Below are positions 42,390 to 50,175 of a stretch of DNA of 64,000 bases, in pieces. The DNA lies in the NCBI RefSeq assembly GCF_005405485.1, contig NZ_BJED01000002.1:229624-293623 (forward strand), in the 5' to 3' direction. Numbering within the stretch: position 1 is the first letter of the stretch; the number at the start of each line of letters is the position of its first letter. The notes beneath the pieces are model-generated. The model did not search any database and was not told where the DNA came from. It worked only from the letters and a program-made list of their open reading frames with translations. The position numbers were made by a program, and so were the translations under genes. Source of the DNA: Enterococcus hulanensis (GTDB taxonomy: Bacteria; Bacillota; Bacilli; Lactobacillales; Enterococcaceae).

Positions 42390-42462
42390 ACGGCTTGAAA
42401 ATGAGTTCAAATTTTTCTAACAGAAAAATTTCTACTATATAAAGAAAAAGGAGAGAATAAGT

Positions 42463-43545
42463 ATGACGATTTATAATTTTTCTGCAGGTCCCGCAGTACT
42501 ACCGAAAGCTGTGTTGGAGATCGCACAGTCCGAGATGCTTGATTACAAAAATAGCGGCATGTCGGTGATGGAGCTGAGTCATCGTTCCTCCTTGTTTGAA
42601 GAAATCATTCAATCAGCTGAAAGCTTGCTGAGAGAATTGATGGCGATCCCAGACAATTACAAGGTCTTATTTTTACAGGGCGGTGCGAGCTTGCAATTTA
42701 CGATGGTGCCTTTGAACTTGGCGCAGGGCAAAAAAGCCTTGTATGTCAACACGGGTTCTTGGTCGAAAAAAGCCATCAGTGCAGCCAAAGCGCTGGATAA
42801 TGTCGAGGTGGAAGTGATCGCCTCTAGTGAAGATAAGAATTTTACTTACATTCCAGAAATGCCGTCAGCTGTTGATCAAGACGCAGCCTACGTGCATATT
42901 ACAACGAATAACACGATCGAAGGAACGGCGTTTGCCAAGATTCCGAACTTTGGCAAGGTGCCTGTTGTGGCGGATATGTCATCGAACATTTTAGCCAATG
43001 ACTATAAAGTAGAAGACTTTGGCGTGATCTATGCTGGGGCACAGAAAAATATCGGCCCGGCTGGATTGACTGTCGTGATCATTCGTGAAGATTTGCTCAA
43101 TCAAGAAGCTATCTTTGCGCCGATGATGGATTATGCGTTACAGGCGAAAAACAACTCGCTGTACAACACACCGCCGACTTACAGCATCTATATCGCGAAA
43201 TTAGTCTTTGAATGGGTGAAGGCTCAAGGCGGCGTTGCGGGTATTACGCAAAAGGATCAGCAAAAAGCGCAGCTATTATATGACGCGATCGAAAAATCTA
43301 GCTTATTTACCAGCCCAGTAGAAAAGGGCAGTCGTTCAATTACCAATATTCCGTTTGTCACAGGCGATGAAGCGTTAGACAAAGCCTTCAACCAAGCGGC
43401 TTTAGCGCAAGGCTTTGAGAATTTGAAGGGTCACCGTTCCGTTGGCGGAATGCGGGCAAGTCTTTACAATGCTTTTCCCGTCGAAGGTGTCGAAGCGCTG
43501 GTAGCATTCATGGCGCAGTTTGAAAAGGAAAATGGAGGTAATTAA
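42463..43545 (+). CDS. serC: Phosphoserine aminotransferase
   Basis: This 360-residue PLP enzyme converts 3-phosphohydroxypyruvate and glutamate to phosphoserine, the second step of serine synthesis. It opens [12 protein letters not shown], has HRSSLF near 40-45, Lys195 in [11 protein letters not shown] as Schiff-base lysine, and [15 protein letters not shown] near the end, all typical of SerC. The start follows AAAGGAGAG. SerA follows with no gap. The long leader with two structured repeats suggests control at the RNA level. Confidence 0.95.
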   Translation: MTIYNFSAGPAVLPKAVLEIAQSEMLDYKNSGMSVMELSHRSSLFEEIIQSAESLLRELMAIPDNYKVLFLQGGASLQFTMVPLNLAQGKKALYVNTGSWSKKAISAAKALDNVEVEVIASSEDKNFTYIPEMPSAVDQDAAYVHITTNNTIEGTAFAKIPNFGKVPVVADMSSNILANDYKVEDFGVIYAGAQKNIGPAGLTVVIIREDLLNQEAIFAPMMDYALQAKNNSLYNTPPTYSIYIAKLVFEWVKAQGGVAGITQKDQQKAQLLYDAIEKSSLFTSPVEKGSRSITNIPFVTGDEALDKAFNQAALAQGFENLKGHRSVGGMRASLYNAFPVEGVEALVAFMAQFEKENGGN

Positions 43546-44733
43546 ATGTTTCAGATCAAAACATTCAACGCGATCGCCCCTGAAGGGATGGAGCGTTTCG
43601 ATAAAGAAAATTACCGCATCAATGAAAGTGAAGAACCAGACGGCATTATTTTGCGCAGCCAAAAGCTGCATGATTACGATTTTCCTAAAACCGTCTTAGG
43701 CGTTGCGCGGGCAGGTGCTGGGACTAACAATATTCCAGTCAAAGAATGCACAGAAAAAGGCATCGTCGTCTTCAACACGCCGGGTGCCAATGCCAACGCG
43801 GTAAAAGAATTAGTGGTAGCGAGCCTGCTACTATCTGTTCGCCCGATGGTTCAAGGAATCAGCTGGGTGCAAACCTTAGAAGGCGAAAATGTCGATGAAC
43901 AGGCCGAAGCGCAAAAGGCGCAATTTGCCGGAACAGAATTAGAAGGCAAAAAGCTGGGTGTCATCGGCTTAGGTTCGATTGGCGCGATGGTAGCCAACGA
44001 CGCGTACCGTTTAGGAATGGAAGTTACCGGCTACGACCCATACGTTTCTGTCGATACGGCTTGGAGCATTTCTCGTCGGGTGAAACGGGCGAAGGACTTG
44101 AAGGAAGTCTTGACTAACTGTGATTTCGTGACGATCCACGTACCGTTAACTGACAGCACACATCATTTGATCGGTACCGAAGAATTGATGCAAATGAAGA
44201 AAACTGCGCATTTATTCAATTTTGCCCGCGGCGAGATCGTGGATACCGATGCGGTCGTGAAGGCTGTAAACGAAGAGCGAATCGCTGGGTTTACGACTGA
44301 CTTTGCGGAGGAAAAGCTACTCCATAACGATAAAATCACTGTGCTGCCGCATTTAGGCGCCTCAACAGAAGAAGCAGAAGTGAACTGCGCGAAGATGGCG
44401 GCTCGCGGCTTGAAACGTTTCTTGGAAACAGGTGTCATTAAACGTTCGGTTAATTTCCCAAATGTGGAAATGGCCTTCGATTCACCTTACCGCATCACCA
44501 TCATCAACCGCAACGTGCCGAATATGTTGGGATTGATCGCATCAGAGATCGCTTCTTTAGACGTCAATATCGACAACATGGTCAATCGCGGGAAAGACGA
44601 CCACGCTTATACGCTGGTGGATGTTTCTGAGACCGATCCAGCTAAGATCGATGCGATCGTGGAGCAATTAAGCAAAAATGACGGCATCGTCCGTGTTCGC
44701 GCCATCAAGCGGGATGAGGAGAGTGAATTCTAA
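43546..44733 (+). CDS. serA: D-3-phosphoglycerate dehydrogenase with ACT domain
   Basis: This 395-residue enzyme catalyses the first step of serine synthesis from glycolytic 3-phosphoglycerate. It has the NAD-binding GLGSIG (141-146), the catalytic Arg228 in NFARGE, acidic DFAEE near 252-256, His269 in LPHLGAST, and a C-terminal ACT domain (about 321-395, RITIINRNVPNMLGLIASEIA), the usual site of serine feedback. It lacks the long intervening domain of the largest SerA types. Directly abutting serC and overlapping the next gene by one base. Confidence 0.93.
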   Translation: MFQIKTFNAIAPEGMERFDKENYRINESEEPDGIILRSQKLHDYDFPKTVLGVARAGAGTNNIPVKECTEKGIVVFNTPGANANAVKELVVASLLLSVRPMVQGISWVQTLEGENVDEQAEAQKAQFAGTELEGKKLGVIGLGSIGAMVANDAYRLGMEVTGYDPYVSVDTAWSISRRVKRAKDLKEVLTNCDFVTIHVPLTDSTHHLIGTEELMQMKKTAHLFNFARGEIVDTDAVVKAVNEERIAGFTTDFAEEKLLHNDKITVLPHLGASTEEAEVNCAKMAARGLKRFLETGVIKRSVNFPNVEMAFDSPYRITIINRNVPNMLGLIASEIASLDVNIDNMVNRGKDDHAYTLVDVSETDPAKIDAIVEQLSKNDGIVRVRAIKRDEESEF

Positions 44734-45959
44734 TGGTTCAAGTTCATCCATTTAAAGGCATTCGCCCAGCTAAAGAATTGGCGGACAAAGTAGCTGCTTT
44801 ACCTTACGACGTTGTGAATTCGCAGGAAGCCAAAGACTTCGCGGCGGATAATCCTTACAGCTATTTTCATATCGACAAAGCAGAGATCGATCTGCCAGCG
44901 GACCTTTCACCCTATGATGAACAGGTCTACCAAAAAGCGGCGGATAATCTAGCGATGTTTTTGGAAAAGGGCTGGCTGTTCAAAGAGGACGCTGCCTACT
45001 TCTATCTCTACGAATTGGTGATGGACGGCCGTAGCCAAACGGGGATCGTGGCTTGTACCGCGATCAGCGATTATATCGATGAAAAAATCAAGAAGCACGA
45101 ATTTACCCGTCATGAAAAAGAAATCGATCGGATGAACCATATCCGTACTTGCGACGCTAATACTAGCCCGATCTTTCTGAGCTACCGACCACAAGCCGCG
45201 ATCCAGACGATCATTAAGGATTGGCAAACGACCCATGCGCCGGTTTATGATTTCACCAGCTATCATGAGGTGACTCATCGTGTTTGGGTGATCGATCAAT
45301 CAGAAGCGATCGAAAAATTGACGACACTATTTACCGAAGTGGACGCCTTATATATCGCAGACGGCCATCATCGGACCGAATCAGCGGTGAAGATCGGCTT
45401 GGAAAAACGTGAGTCCGGCGAACAAAATCCGGAAACAGAACAATTCCTGTCAATCATCTTCCCGGAAGATGAGCTGGCGATCTGGGAATACAACCGCGTG
45501 CTGAAAACAGCGCCGCCAGCCGATTTCATGGATCGTTTAAGCGAGAACTATCAAGTAGTAAAAAGCGGCATCAAAAAGCCTGAAAAAGCCGGCGACTGCC
45601 AGTTATACGACGGTACTGCTTGGTATACCTTGACCATCAAACCAGATAAGGTACCGAATGATCCGGTAGAAAAACTAGATGTGGCACTCTTGCAAAAATA
45701 CGTGCTGGAGGACATCTTCGGCATCGACGATATTCGCACCGATAAACGGATCGATTTTGTCGGCGGGATTCGAGGCACCGAGGAGCTGGAAAAATTAGTC
45801 GATTCCGGCGAGTGGAAACTAGCCTTCTCGATGTATCCAACTCAAATGACCGATTTATTAGACGTAGCCGATGCCAAAAAAATCATGCCGCCCAAGTCCA
45901 CCTGGTTTGAACCAAAATTACTAAGCGGACTATTCCTGCACGATTTAGAAACAAAATAG
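44733..45959 (+). CDS. DUF1015-family protein of the serine operon
   Basis: This 408-residue cytosolic protein has the DUF1015 signature: an N-terminal FKGIRPAKELADKVAALPYDVVN block, a central ADGHHRTESAV motif (about 210-220), and a GGIRGTEELEKLVDSGEW block near the end. The family is frequently encoded with serA/serC and is thought to be related to kinases acting on small metabolites, but its reaction in this operon is not established. TAATG overlap with serA implies coupling. A terminator follows. Confidence 0.87.
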   Translation: MVQVHPFKGIRPAKELADKVAALPYDVVNSQEAKDFAADNPYSYFHIDKAEIDLPADLSPYDEQVYQKAADNLAMFLEKGWLFKEDAAYFYLYELVMDGRSQTGIVACTAISDYIDEKIKKHEFTRHEKEIDRMNHIRTCDANTSPIFLSYRPQAAIQTIIKDWQTTHAPVYDFTSYHEVTHRVWVIDQSEAIEKLTTLFTEVDALYIADGHHRTESAVKIGLEKRESGEQNPETEQFLSIIFPEDELAIWEYNRVLKTAPPADFMDRLSENYQVVKSGIKKPEKAGDCQLYDGTAWYTLTIKPDKVPNDPVEKLDVALLQKYVLEDIFGIDDIRTDKRIDFVGGIRGTEELEKLVDSGEWKLAFSMYPTQMTDLLDVADAKKIMPPKSTWFEPKLLSGLFLHDLETK

Positions 45960-45968
45960 AACGTTGGA

Positions 45969-46000
45969 AGCCCCTCGAAGAAATTTCGAGGGGCTTTTTT
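45969..46000 (+). terminator. Intrinsic terminator of the serine operon
   Basis: AAGCCCCTCGAA pairs exactly with TTCGAGGGGCTT and is followed by TTTT, 10 bases after the stop codon. Confidence 0.95.
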
Positions 46001-46070
46001 AATGCGTTCAACGCATAATTTAAGCGAAATCAAAAAAAGAAGAATCTTTTTTACTATTAAACTCATTTCA

Positions 46071-46107
46071 TTCGTCGTATAAGCAACTTTTTACCGTATA
46101 CGACGAA
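46071..46107. promoter_or_regulatory. Perfect 11-bp inverted repeat upstream of a lipoprotein gene
   Basis: TTCGTCGTATA and TATACGACGAA are exact complements separated by 15 bases. A second hairpin follows at once (AACTTTGG against CCGAAGTT, one G-U pair). Neither has a U-tract, so they are more likely operator or leader structures than terminators. The 238-base gap holds no gene. Confidence 0.55.
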
Positions 46108-46238
46108 CTTTGGTTTCTTGTTCCGAAGTTGGGTTATCCTAACAGTAACTTAACTGAAACAGGTACATTTAATTATACGTTTTTGGCGGAGTATCAGGCG
46201 ATGTTTGAATCGAAGTCAAATTCAAAAAAGGAGAAATT

Positions 46239-46874
46239 ATGAAACGAGAATTGAACAAGTGGAATGTTTTAAAAACTATAGTTGTGCTGTTGGTGGCAAC
46301 GTTCAGCCTGACAGCATGTAGTGAAAAGGGAAGCACCGCGGATGAATCTTCAAAGAGCAAGCTTGGTGAGAATAAGCAGGTAATTTCAGAAAAAGTATCT
46401 GCAATCAAAATGGCTGAAGAAGATTACGGAGATGCACAAATTTTTGGGATTTGGTTAGGTGAAGAAGGAACGATTTTAAACGTCGTTGGTGCAAAAAATC
46501 ATTTTAAACTTATCGCTCAATTCGTTTCCAAAGAAGAAGTAGCTAAAGAAAGTCAGAAAGACAGAGTGCGACCTCTTGCTCAACAAGTCATTACTGGATA
46601 CGATAGCGATTTTTCGTATGCGGCAAGTTATCCTTTTGGAAAAGAGTTTGAAGTGAACGATCTAGAAGTTCAACTCAATAGCAGCTTTCTATCTGAACTT
46701 CCAAAACTTGGTGGTAAGACGCCAGATGGAGCAAGCGTTATCGTTATTCCTAAAGGTGAGGATTATGTCGTCTTTCTTCTTATGGGCGATAATGCAGAAG
46801 TCAATGGCAGTACAATGGATGCTAATATATATTATCTACTGGCTGGTACGTATCAGCCAGAAAAGCCTAAATAA
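46239..46874 (+). CDS. Lipoprotein of unknown function (211 residues)
   Basis: It has an N-terminal signal with lipobox LTAC (lipidated Cys near residue 27: TFSLTACSEKGS), a short Ser/Lys linker, and a mixed alpha/beta domain without recognised motifs. It should be anchored to the outer face of the membrane. The start follows AAAAAGGAG. A second, unrelated-looking lipoprotein gene follows. Confidence 0.75.
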   Translation: MKRELNKWNVLKTIVVLLVATFSLTACSEKGSTADESSKSKLGENKQVISEKVSAIKMAEEDYGDAQIFGIWLGEEGTILNVVGAKNHFKLIAQFVSKEEVAKESQKDRVRPLAQQVITGYDSDFSYAASYPFGKEFEVNDLEVQLNSSFLSELPKLGGKTPDGASVIVIPKGEDYVVFLLMGDNAEVNGSTMDANIYYLLAGTYQPEKPK

Positions 46875-47053
46875 TGAGACTCTTTTGCAAAAATTGTATG
46901 GCCATGAAGGACGTATTATTGATCTGTGAGCGAGATTATTTTTTTGTCAGATAAATTAGAATATCAGTTAAGGGAAGAAAAAATATTATTGAGCCGATAT
47001 TAAGTTAGAAGCTATCCACGAAAACTAAAAACTCAATCAATAAGGATCAAAAA

Positions 47054-47087
47054 GTGCAGCGGTGGTAAAATACGGCTGCGCTTTTTT
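47054..47087 (+). terminator. Terminator-like hairpin overlapping the start of the next ORF
   Basis: GTGCAGC pairs with GCTGCGC (one T-G pair) and is followed by TTTTTT. It ends transcription after the first lipoprotein gene yet overlaps the only start codon (GTG 47062) of the downstream ORF. Confidence 0.7.
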
Positions 47088-47574
47088 GGTCGCAGTCATC
47101 CCCATTTCTTTCCTTTTTATTCTCAGCGGTTGCGGCAGTCAGGAAGTAAAAGGGACTGATGCCAGCACACAAATAAAGGTAGACGACAAAACAGAAGTGC
47201 CTGAGGACGTAAAGAATATAAATGACGAATTAGCACGAGTTTTAGCGTTTAGTAAGGCTAAAAAGCCAAATAGCGACCTAAAATTTATTGAAGAAATGAT
47301 CCTTGAAAAAGATCTCAAAGTAAAAATAACCGTCACTGAGCCTTTTGCCGTCTTTCGATCATTCAAGCAGAGACGAAAAATAATCAATAATGCACAGAAC
47401 TTAGCGGTCCCAATCATTGGCTATCATCTAAGCTTGACAGAAAAGCAAGACATGAAGGGATTTCCTACTAGCGTCGTAACAGAAAATGGCTTATCGGGAA
47501 GATCCCTCAAAGGAGATAATTATGATTTTGACTGGTTCCTGGTTATAAATAGCAGCGAGTCAAAGGATGAGTAA
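47062..47574 (+). CDS. Second lipoprotein ORF, possibly with a damaged start (170 residues)
   Basis: The ORF has a hydrophobic signal and a lipobox LSGC (FLFILSGCGSQ), then a polar domain with no recognised family. The only start in frame is GTG 47062, inside a terminator-like hairpin and without a properly spaced ribosome site (AAGGA is about 15 bases away). It may be poorly expressed or have lost its original 5' end. Confidence 0.5.
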   Translation: MVKYGCAFLVAVIPISFLFILSGCGSQEVKGTDASTQIKVDDKTEVPEDVKNINDELARVLAFSKAKKPNSDLKFIEEMILEKDLKVKITVTEPFAVFRSFKQRRKIINNAQNLAVPIIGYHLSLTEKQDMKGFPTSVVTENGLSGRSLKGDNYDFDWFLVINSSESKDE

Positions 47575-47677
47575 AAAGATAACACTCTAGGCATTTTTCG
47601 CAATAGCGGCTGTGTCTAGAGCCTTTTTTTGTCCAAATTTTCGTCTCTGAGGTATTCTAATATCGGAGGCGTGACAC

Positions 47678-48778
47678 ATGAAGAAAGCAGCGAATTATTT
47701 TAGTGAAAACAAATTACTCAGTATCTCATTACTGTTAGCGATCATCAGCTGTTTAGTCGGTTGTTTTTCGGCTGATTTTATTGATTATAAGGTGATTTTC
47801 AGCTTATTTGGCTTAATGCTTTTGATCCAAGGCTTTGAGCAGGTAGGACTCTTGCGGTTCGTTGCCCAGAAATTATTGCATTATTCGAAAAATAGCCGGC
47901 AACTGGTTCAGCTGATGCTCCTTTTGTCGTTGGTCGGTTCGATGTTTTTGACGAATGATGTGGCGATCTTGACGCTGCTGCCGATCTATTTCAAGCTGTT
48001 GTCGGTTTTACCGAAATTCAAAGGACGCTTGTTAGGCAGTGTCTTGATTATCGTGGCGGCGAATCTAGGGAGCAGCGTCTTTCCCTTTGGCAATCCGCAA
48101 AATCTGTATTTGTACGATTATTATCATGTGCCGTTGGGGCAGTTTTTGAGCTGGATGTCCTTGGTGCTGCTGGTCAGTGTCATTTCATTAGGAGCATTGA
48201 CCCTGTTAGTGGCAAAGGATTCATTAGCGGAGATCGACCTTGATGAACGGCGGATTGATCGCAAGGAAACGGCCTTGCTGGCGGGCTTGATGCTGGTGAT
48301 GATCTTGGTGGTGCTGGACGTTTTGCCTTATCAATGGGTCATTCCCATCGTCGCGCTAATCGTGGTATTTTATCGTCGTGAATTGTTCAAGACAGTGGAC
48401 TATGGCTTGCTGCTGACCTTTGTTTGTTTCTTTATTATCGTGGGAAATATCGGCGAAGCCCAGTTTATCAAAAGCTTTTTACAAGCTTTAAGCGGCAAAC
48501 AAATCTACTTGGCAGGCTTAGGATTGAGCCAAGTCATCTCGAATGTACCGGCAGCATTTCTGATCGCACCGTTTACTACCAATCAGCAGGCGGTCATTTT
48601 AGGGGTGAATATCGGCGGGTTAGGGACGTTGCTGGCATCGCTAGCGAATCTGATCGGCTACAATTTGTTCCGGGCTTACTATCCTGCTGAAACCAAAAAA
48701 TTTTTTGGTTTGTTTAGTGCCGTCAATTTTGGTCTGCTGCTGTTTTTGGGGATGATCTTTTATTTCTTCATCCATTAG
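47678..48778 (+). CDS. Anion permease of the ArsB/NhaD/SLC13-like superfamily
   Basis: This is a 366-residue membrane protein with about ten helices. Two reentrant-type motifs typical of the ion transporter superfamily are seen: FLTNDVAILTLLPI (about 87-100) and ANLGSSVFPFGNPQNLYLYD (about 128-147), with a counterpart VISNVPAAFLIAPF in the second half. Substrate unknown; dicarboxylates, arsenite or sodium/proton exchange all occur in related families. The start follows GGAGGCGTGAC. Confidence 0.75.
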   Translation: MKKAANYFSENKLLSISLLLAIISCLVGCFSADFIDYKVIFSLFGLMLLIQGFEQVGLLRFVAQKLLHYSKNSRQLVQLMLLLSLVGSMFLTNDVAILTLLPIYFKLLSVLPKFKGRLLGSVLIIVAANLGSSVFPFGNPQNLYLYDYYHVPLGQFLSWMSLVLLVSVISLGALTLLVAKDSLAEIDLDERRIDRKETALLAGLMLVMILVVLDVLPYQWVIPIVALIVVFYRRELFKTVDYGLLLTFVCFFIIVGNIGEAQFIKSFLQALSGKQIYLAGLGLSQVISNVPAAFLIAPFTTNQQAVILGVNIGGLGTLLASLANLIGYNLFRAYYPAETKKFFGLFSAVNFGLLLFLGMIFYFFIH

Positions 48779-48788
48779 AAAGCGCCAA

Positions 48789-48869
48789 GAATTCCTAAAA
48801 ATCAGCTAAGTTTCTTATGGGAATTCATCCAAAAACCATGAAACCGCTTTAAATCATGTTAAGCTGATT
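48789..48869 (+). promoter_or_regulatory. Overlapping inverted repeats upstream of the trans-sulfuration gene
   Basis: GAATTCC (48789-48795) pairs with GGAATTC (48820-48826). AATCAGCT (48800-48807), inside that loop, pairs exactly with AGCTGATT (48862-48869) outside it. The two helices would form a pseudoknot or be alternatives. The second arm lies 29 bases before the start codon. Confidence 0.4.
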
Positions 48870-48898
48870 CTGTAAGAAATGATTGAGGGGGATTTGGG

Positions 48899-50053
48899 AT
48901 GAAAGATAAGACAAAATTAATTCATGGCTACCATGCCTTTGACGATGAAACCGGCGCTTCATCGATTCCGATTTATCAATGTTCGACCTTTAAACAAGCA
49001 TCCATCAAGGATGGACAAGCTTATACGTATTCCCGTTTTGGCAATCCTACCAGAACGGCTTTAGAAGAAGCGGTCGCTGCTTTAGAAGATGGCAAATACG
49101 CGACTGCCTTCGCCTCAGGAATGGGCGCGATCTCGGCCGTGCTGCTGAGCTTTAATCAAGGCGACCATCTAGTGATGTGCAAGAGTATTTACGGCGGGAC
49201 CTTCCAGTTGGTCAATGAGGTCATGAACCGTTTCGGTATCGAAGTGACCTTTGTTGATGAAACCAAGCTCGACGAATGGGAGCATGCGATTCGGCCGAAT
49301 ACCCGAGGACTCTATTTAGAAACACCGTCGAATCCGCTGCTGTCGGTGACGGATATCGCGGGAGTGGTTGCGATCGCTAAAGAACATCACTTGGTGACCA
49401 TGATCGATAATACCTTTATGACACCGCAATTTCAAAAGCCATTAGCGTTAGGTGTCGATGTGGTGATCCACAGCGCGACTAAATTTATCAACGGACACAG
49501 CGATGTGGTGGCGGGCTTAGTCGTTACCAATGATGAAGAATGGCACGATCAGATCAAGATGCAGCAAAAAGTTTTAGGCGGCATCTTAGGCGTCGAGGAT
49601 TGCTGGTTGACGATGCGGGGATTGAAAACGATGGGCTTGCGGATGGAACAAAGCGCCCGCAGCGCAGAAAAAATCAGCCGAATGCTGGAAGCTCATCCAG
49701 TCGTAAAAAAAGTCCATTACCCAGGTTTGCCGAGCCATCCCGGTTATGAACTCCATCAAAAACAGGCAACCTCTGGCGGCGCGGTCCTATCCTTTGAGCT
49801 TGCAAGTCAAGAAGCCGTATATACCTTTGCAGATGCTTTGCAGATCCCGATCGCGGCCGTAAGTCTCGGCGGAGTAGAATCGATTCTATCCTATCCGGTT
49901 ACTATGAGCCATGCCTGTGTACCAAAGGAAGAACGCGACAAACAGGGCGTAACAGAAGGGCTGCTGCGACTGTCAGTCGGCATCGAAGACACAGAAGATT
50001 TGATCGCAGACCTAGAACAAGCCTTAGCTAAAGTTCGAGTAACGGTGAAATAG
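48899..50053 (+). CDS. Trans-sulfuration PLP enzyme (cystathionine gamma-synthase/lyase family)
   Basis: This 384-residue Cys/Met-metabolism enzyme has YSRFGNPTR (44-52), SGMGAISAVL (73-82), the phosphate-cradling SIYGGTFQL, and Schiff-base Lys195 in HSATKFINGHSDVVAG. It ends with LRLSVGIEDTEDLIADLEQAL. Family members include cystathionine gamma-lyase/synthase, cystathionine beta-lyase and methionine gamma-lyase, and motifs alone do not separate these. The start follows GAGGGGGATTTGGG. It is monocistronic. Confidence 0.88.
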   Translation: MKDKTKLIHGYHAFDDETGASSIPIYQCSTFKQASIKDGQAYTYSRFGNPTRTALEEAVAALEDGKYATAFASGMGAISAVLLSFNQGDHLVMCKSIYGGTFQLVNEVMNRFGIEVTFVDETKLDEWEHAIRPNTRGLYLETPSNPLLSVTDIAGVVAIAKEHHLVTMIDNTFMTPQFQKPLALGVDVVIHSATKFINGHSDVVAGLVVTNDEEWHDQIKMQQKVLGGILGVEDCWLTMRGLKTMGLRMEQSARSAEKISRMLEAHPVVKKVHYPGLPSHPGYELHQKQATSGGAVLSFELASQEAVYTFADALQIPIAAVSLGGVESILSYPVTMSHACVPKEERDKQGVTEGLLRLSVGIEDTEDLIADLEQALAKVRVTVK

Positions 50054-50100
50054 ACACGTAGAAAAGGTCTAGAAAATTTAATTATCGGTCTTGATTCATC

Positions 50101-50150
50101 AAAAAGGCGATTTTGTATTTTCTTTGGAATACAAAATCGCCTTTTTTTTT
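50101..50150. terminator. Strong bidirectional intrinsic terminator
   Basis: A 19-base stem (AAAAAGGCGATTTTGTATT against its complement ending at 50145) is flanked by A and T runs, serving the converging trans-sulfuration and MFS genes. Confidence 0.93.
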
Positions 50151-50175
50151 GTGTATTAGCTAATCGTAATTAGCA

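Larger units (their letters stand above)
42142..42451 (+). repeat. Tandem 155-bp repeat (two copies) in the serC leader
   Basis: Unit 1 runs 42142-42296 and unit 2 runs 42297-42451. The first 107 bases differ at only seven positions. The last third of each unit is more diverged in sequence, but each copy keeps an A/U-rich hairpin (AAUUUUUCU against AGAAAAAUU). The boundary sequence CTACTATATAAAGAAAAAGGA occurs before copy 1 and after copy 2, and a variant lies between them. No ORF of note lies inside. Confidence 0.85.

Noticed and set aside
42047..42462. T-box or glycine riboswitch in the serC leader
   Set aside because: I found no T-box antiterminator motif, no specifier-loop pattern and none of the conserved glycine-riboswitch core. 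The SMK (SAM-III) pattern known from enterococci is also absent.
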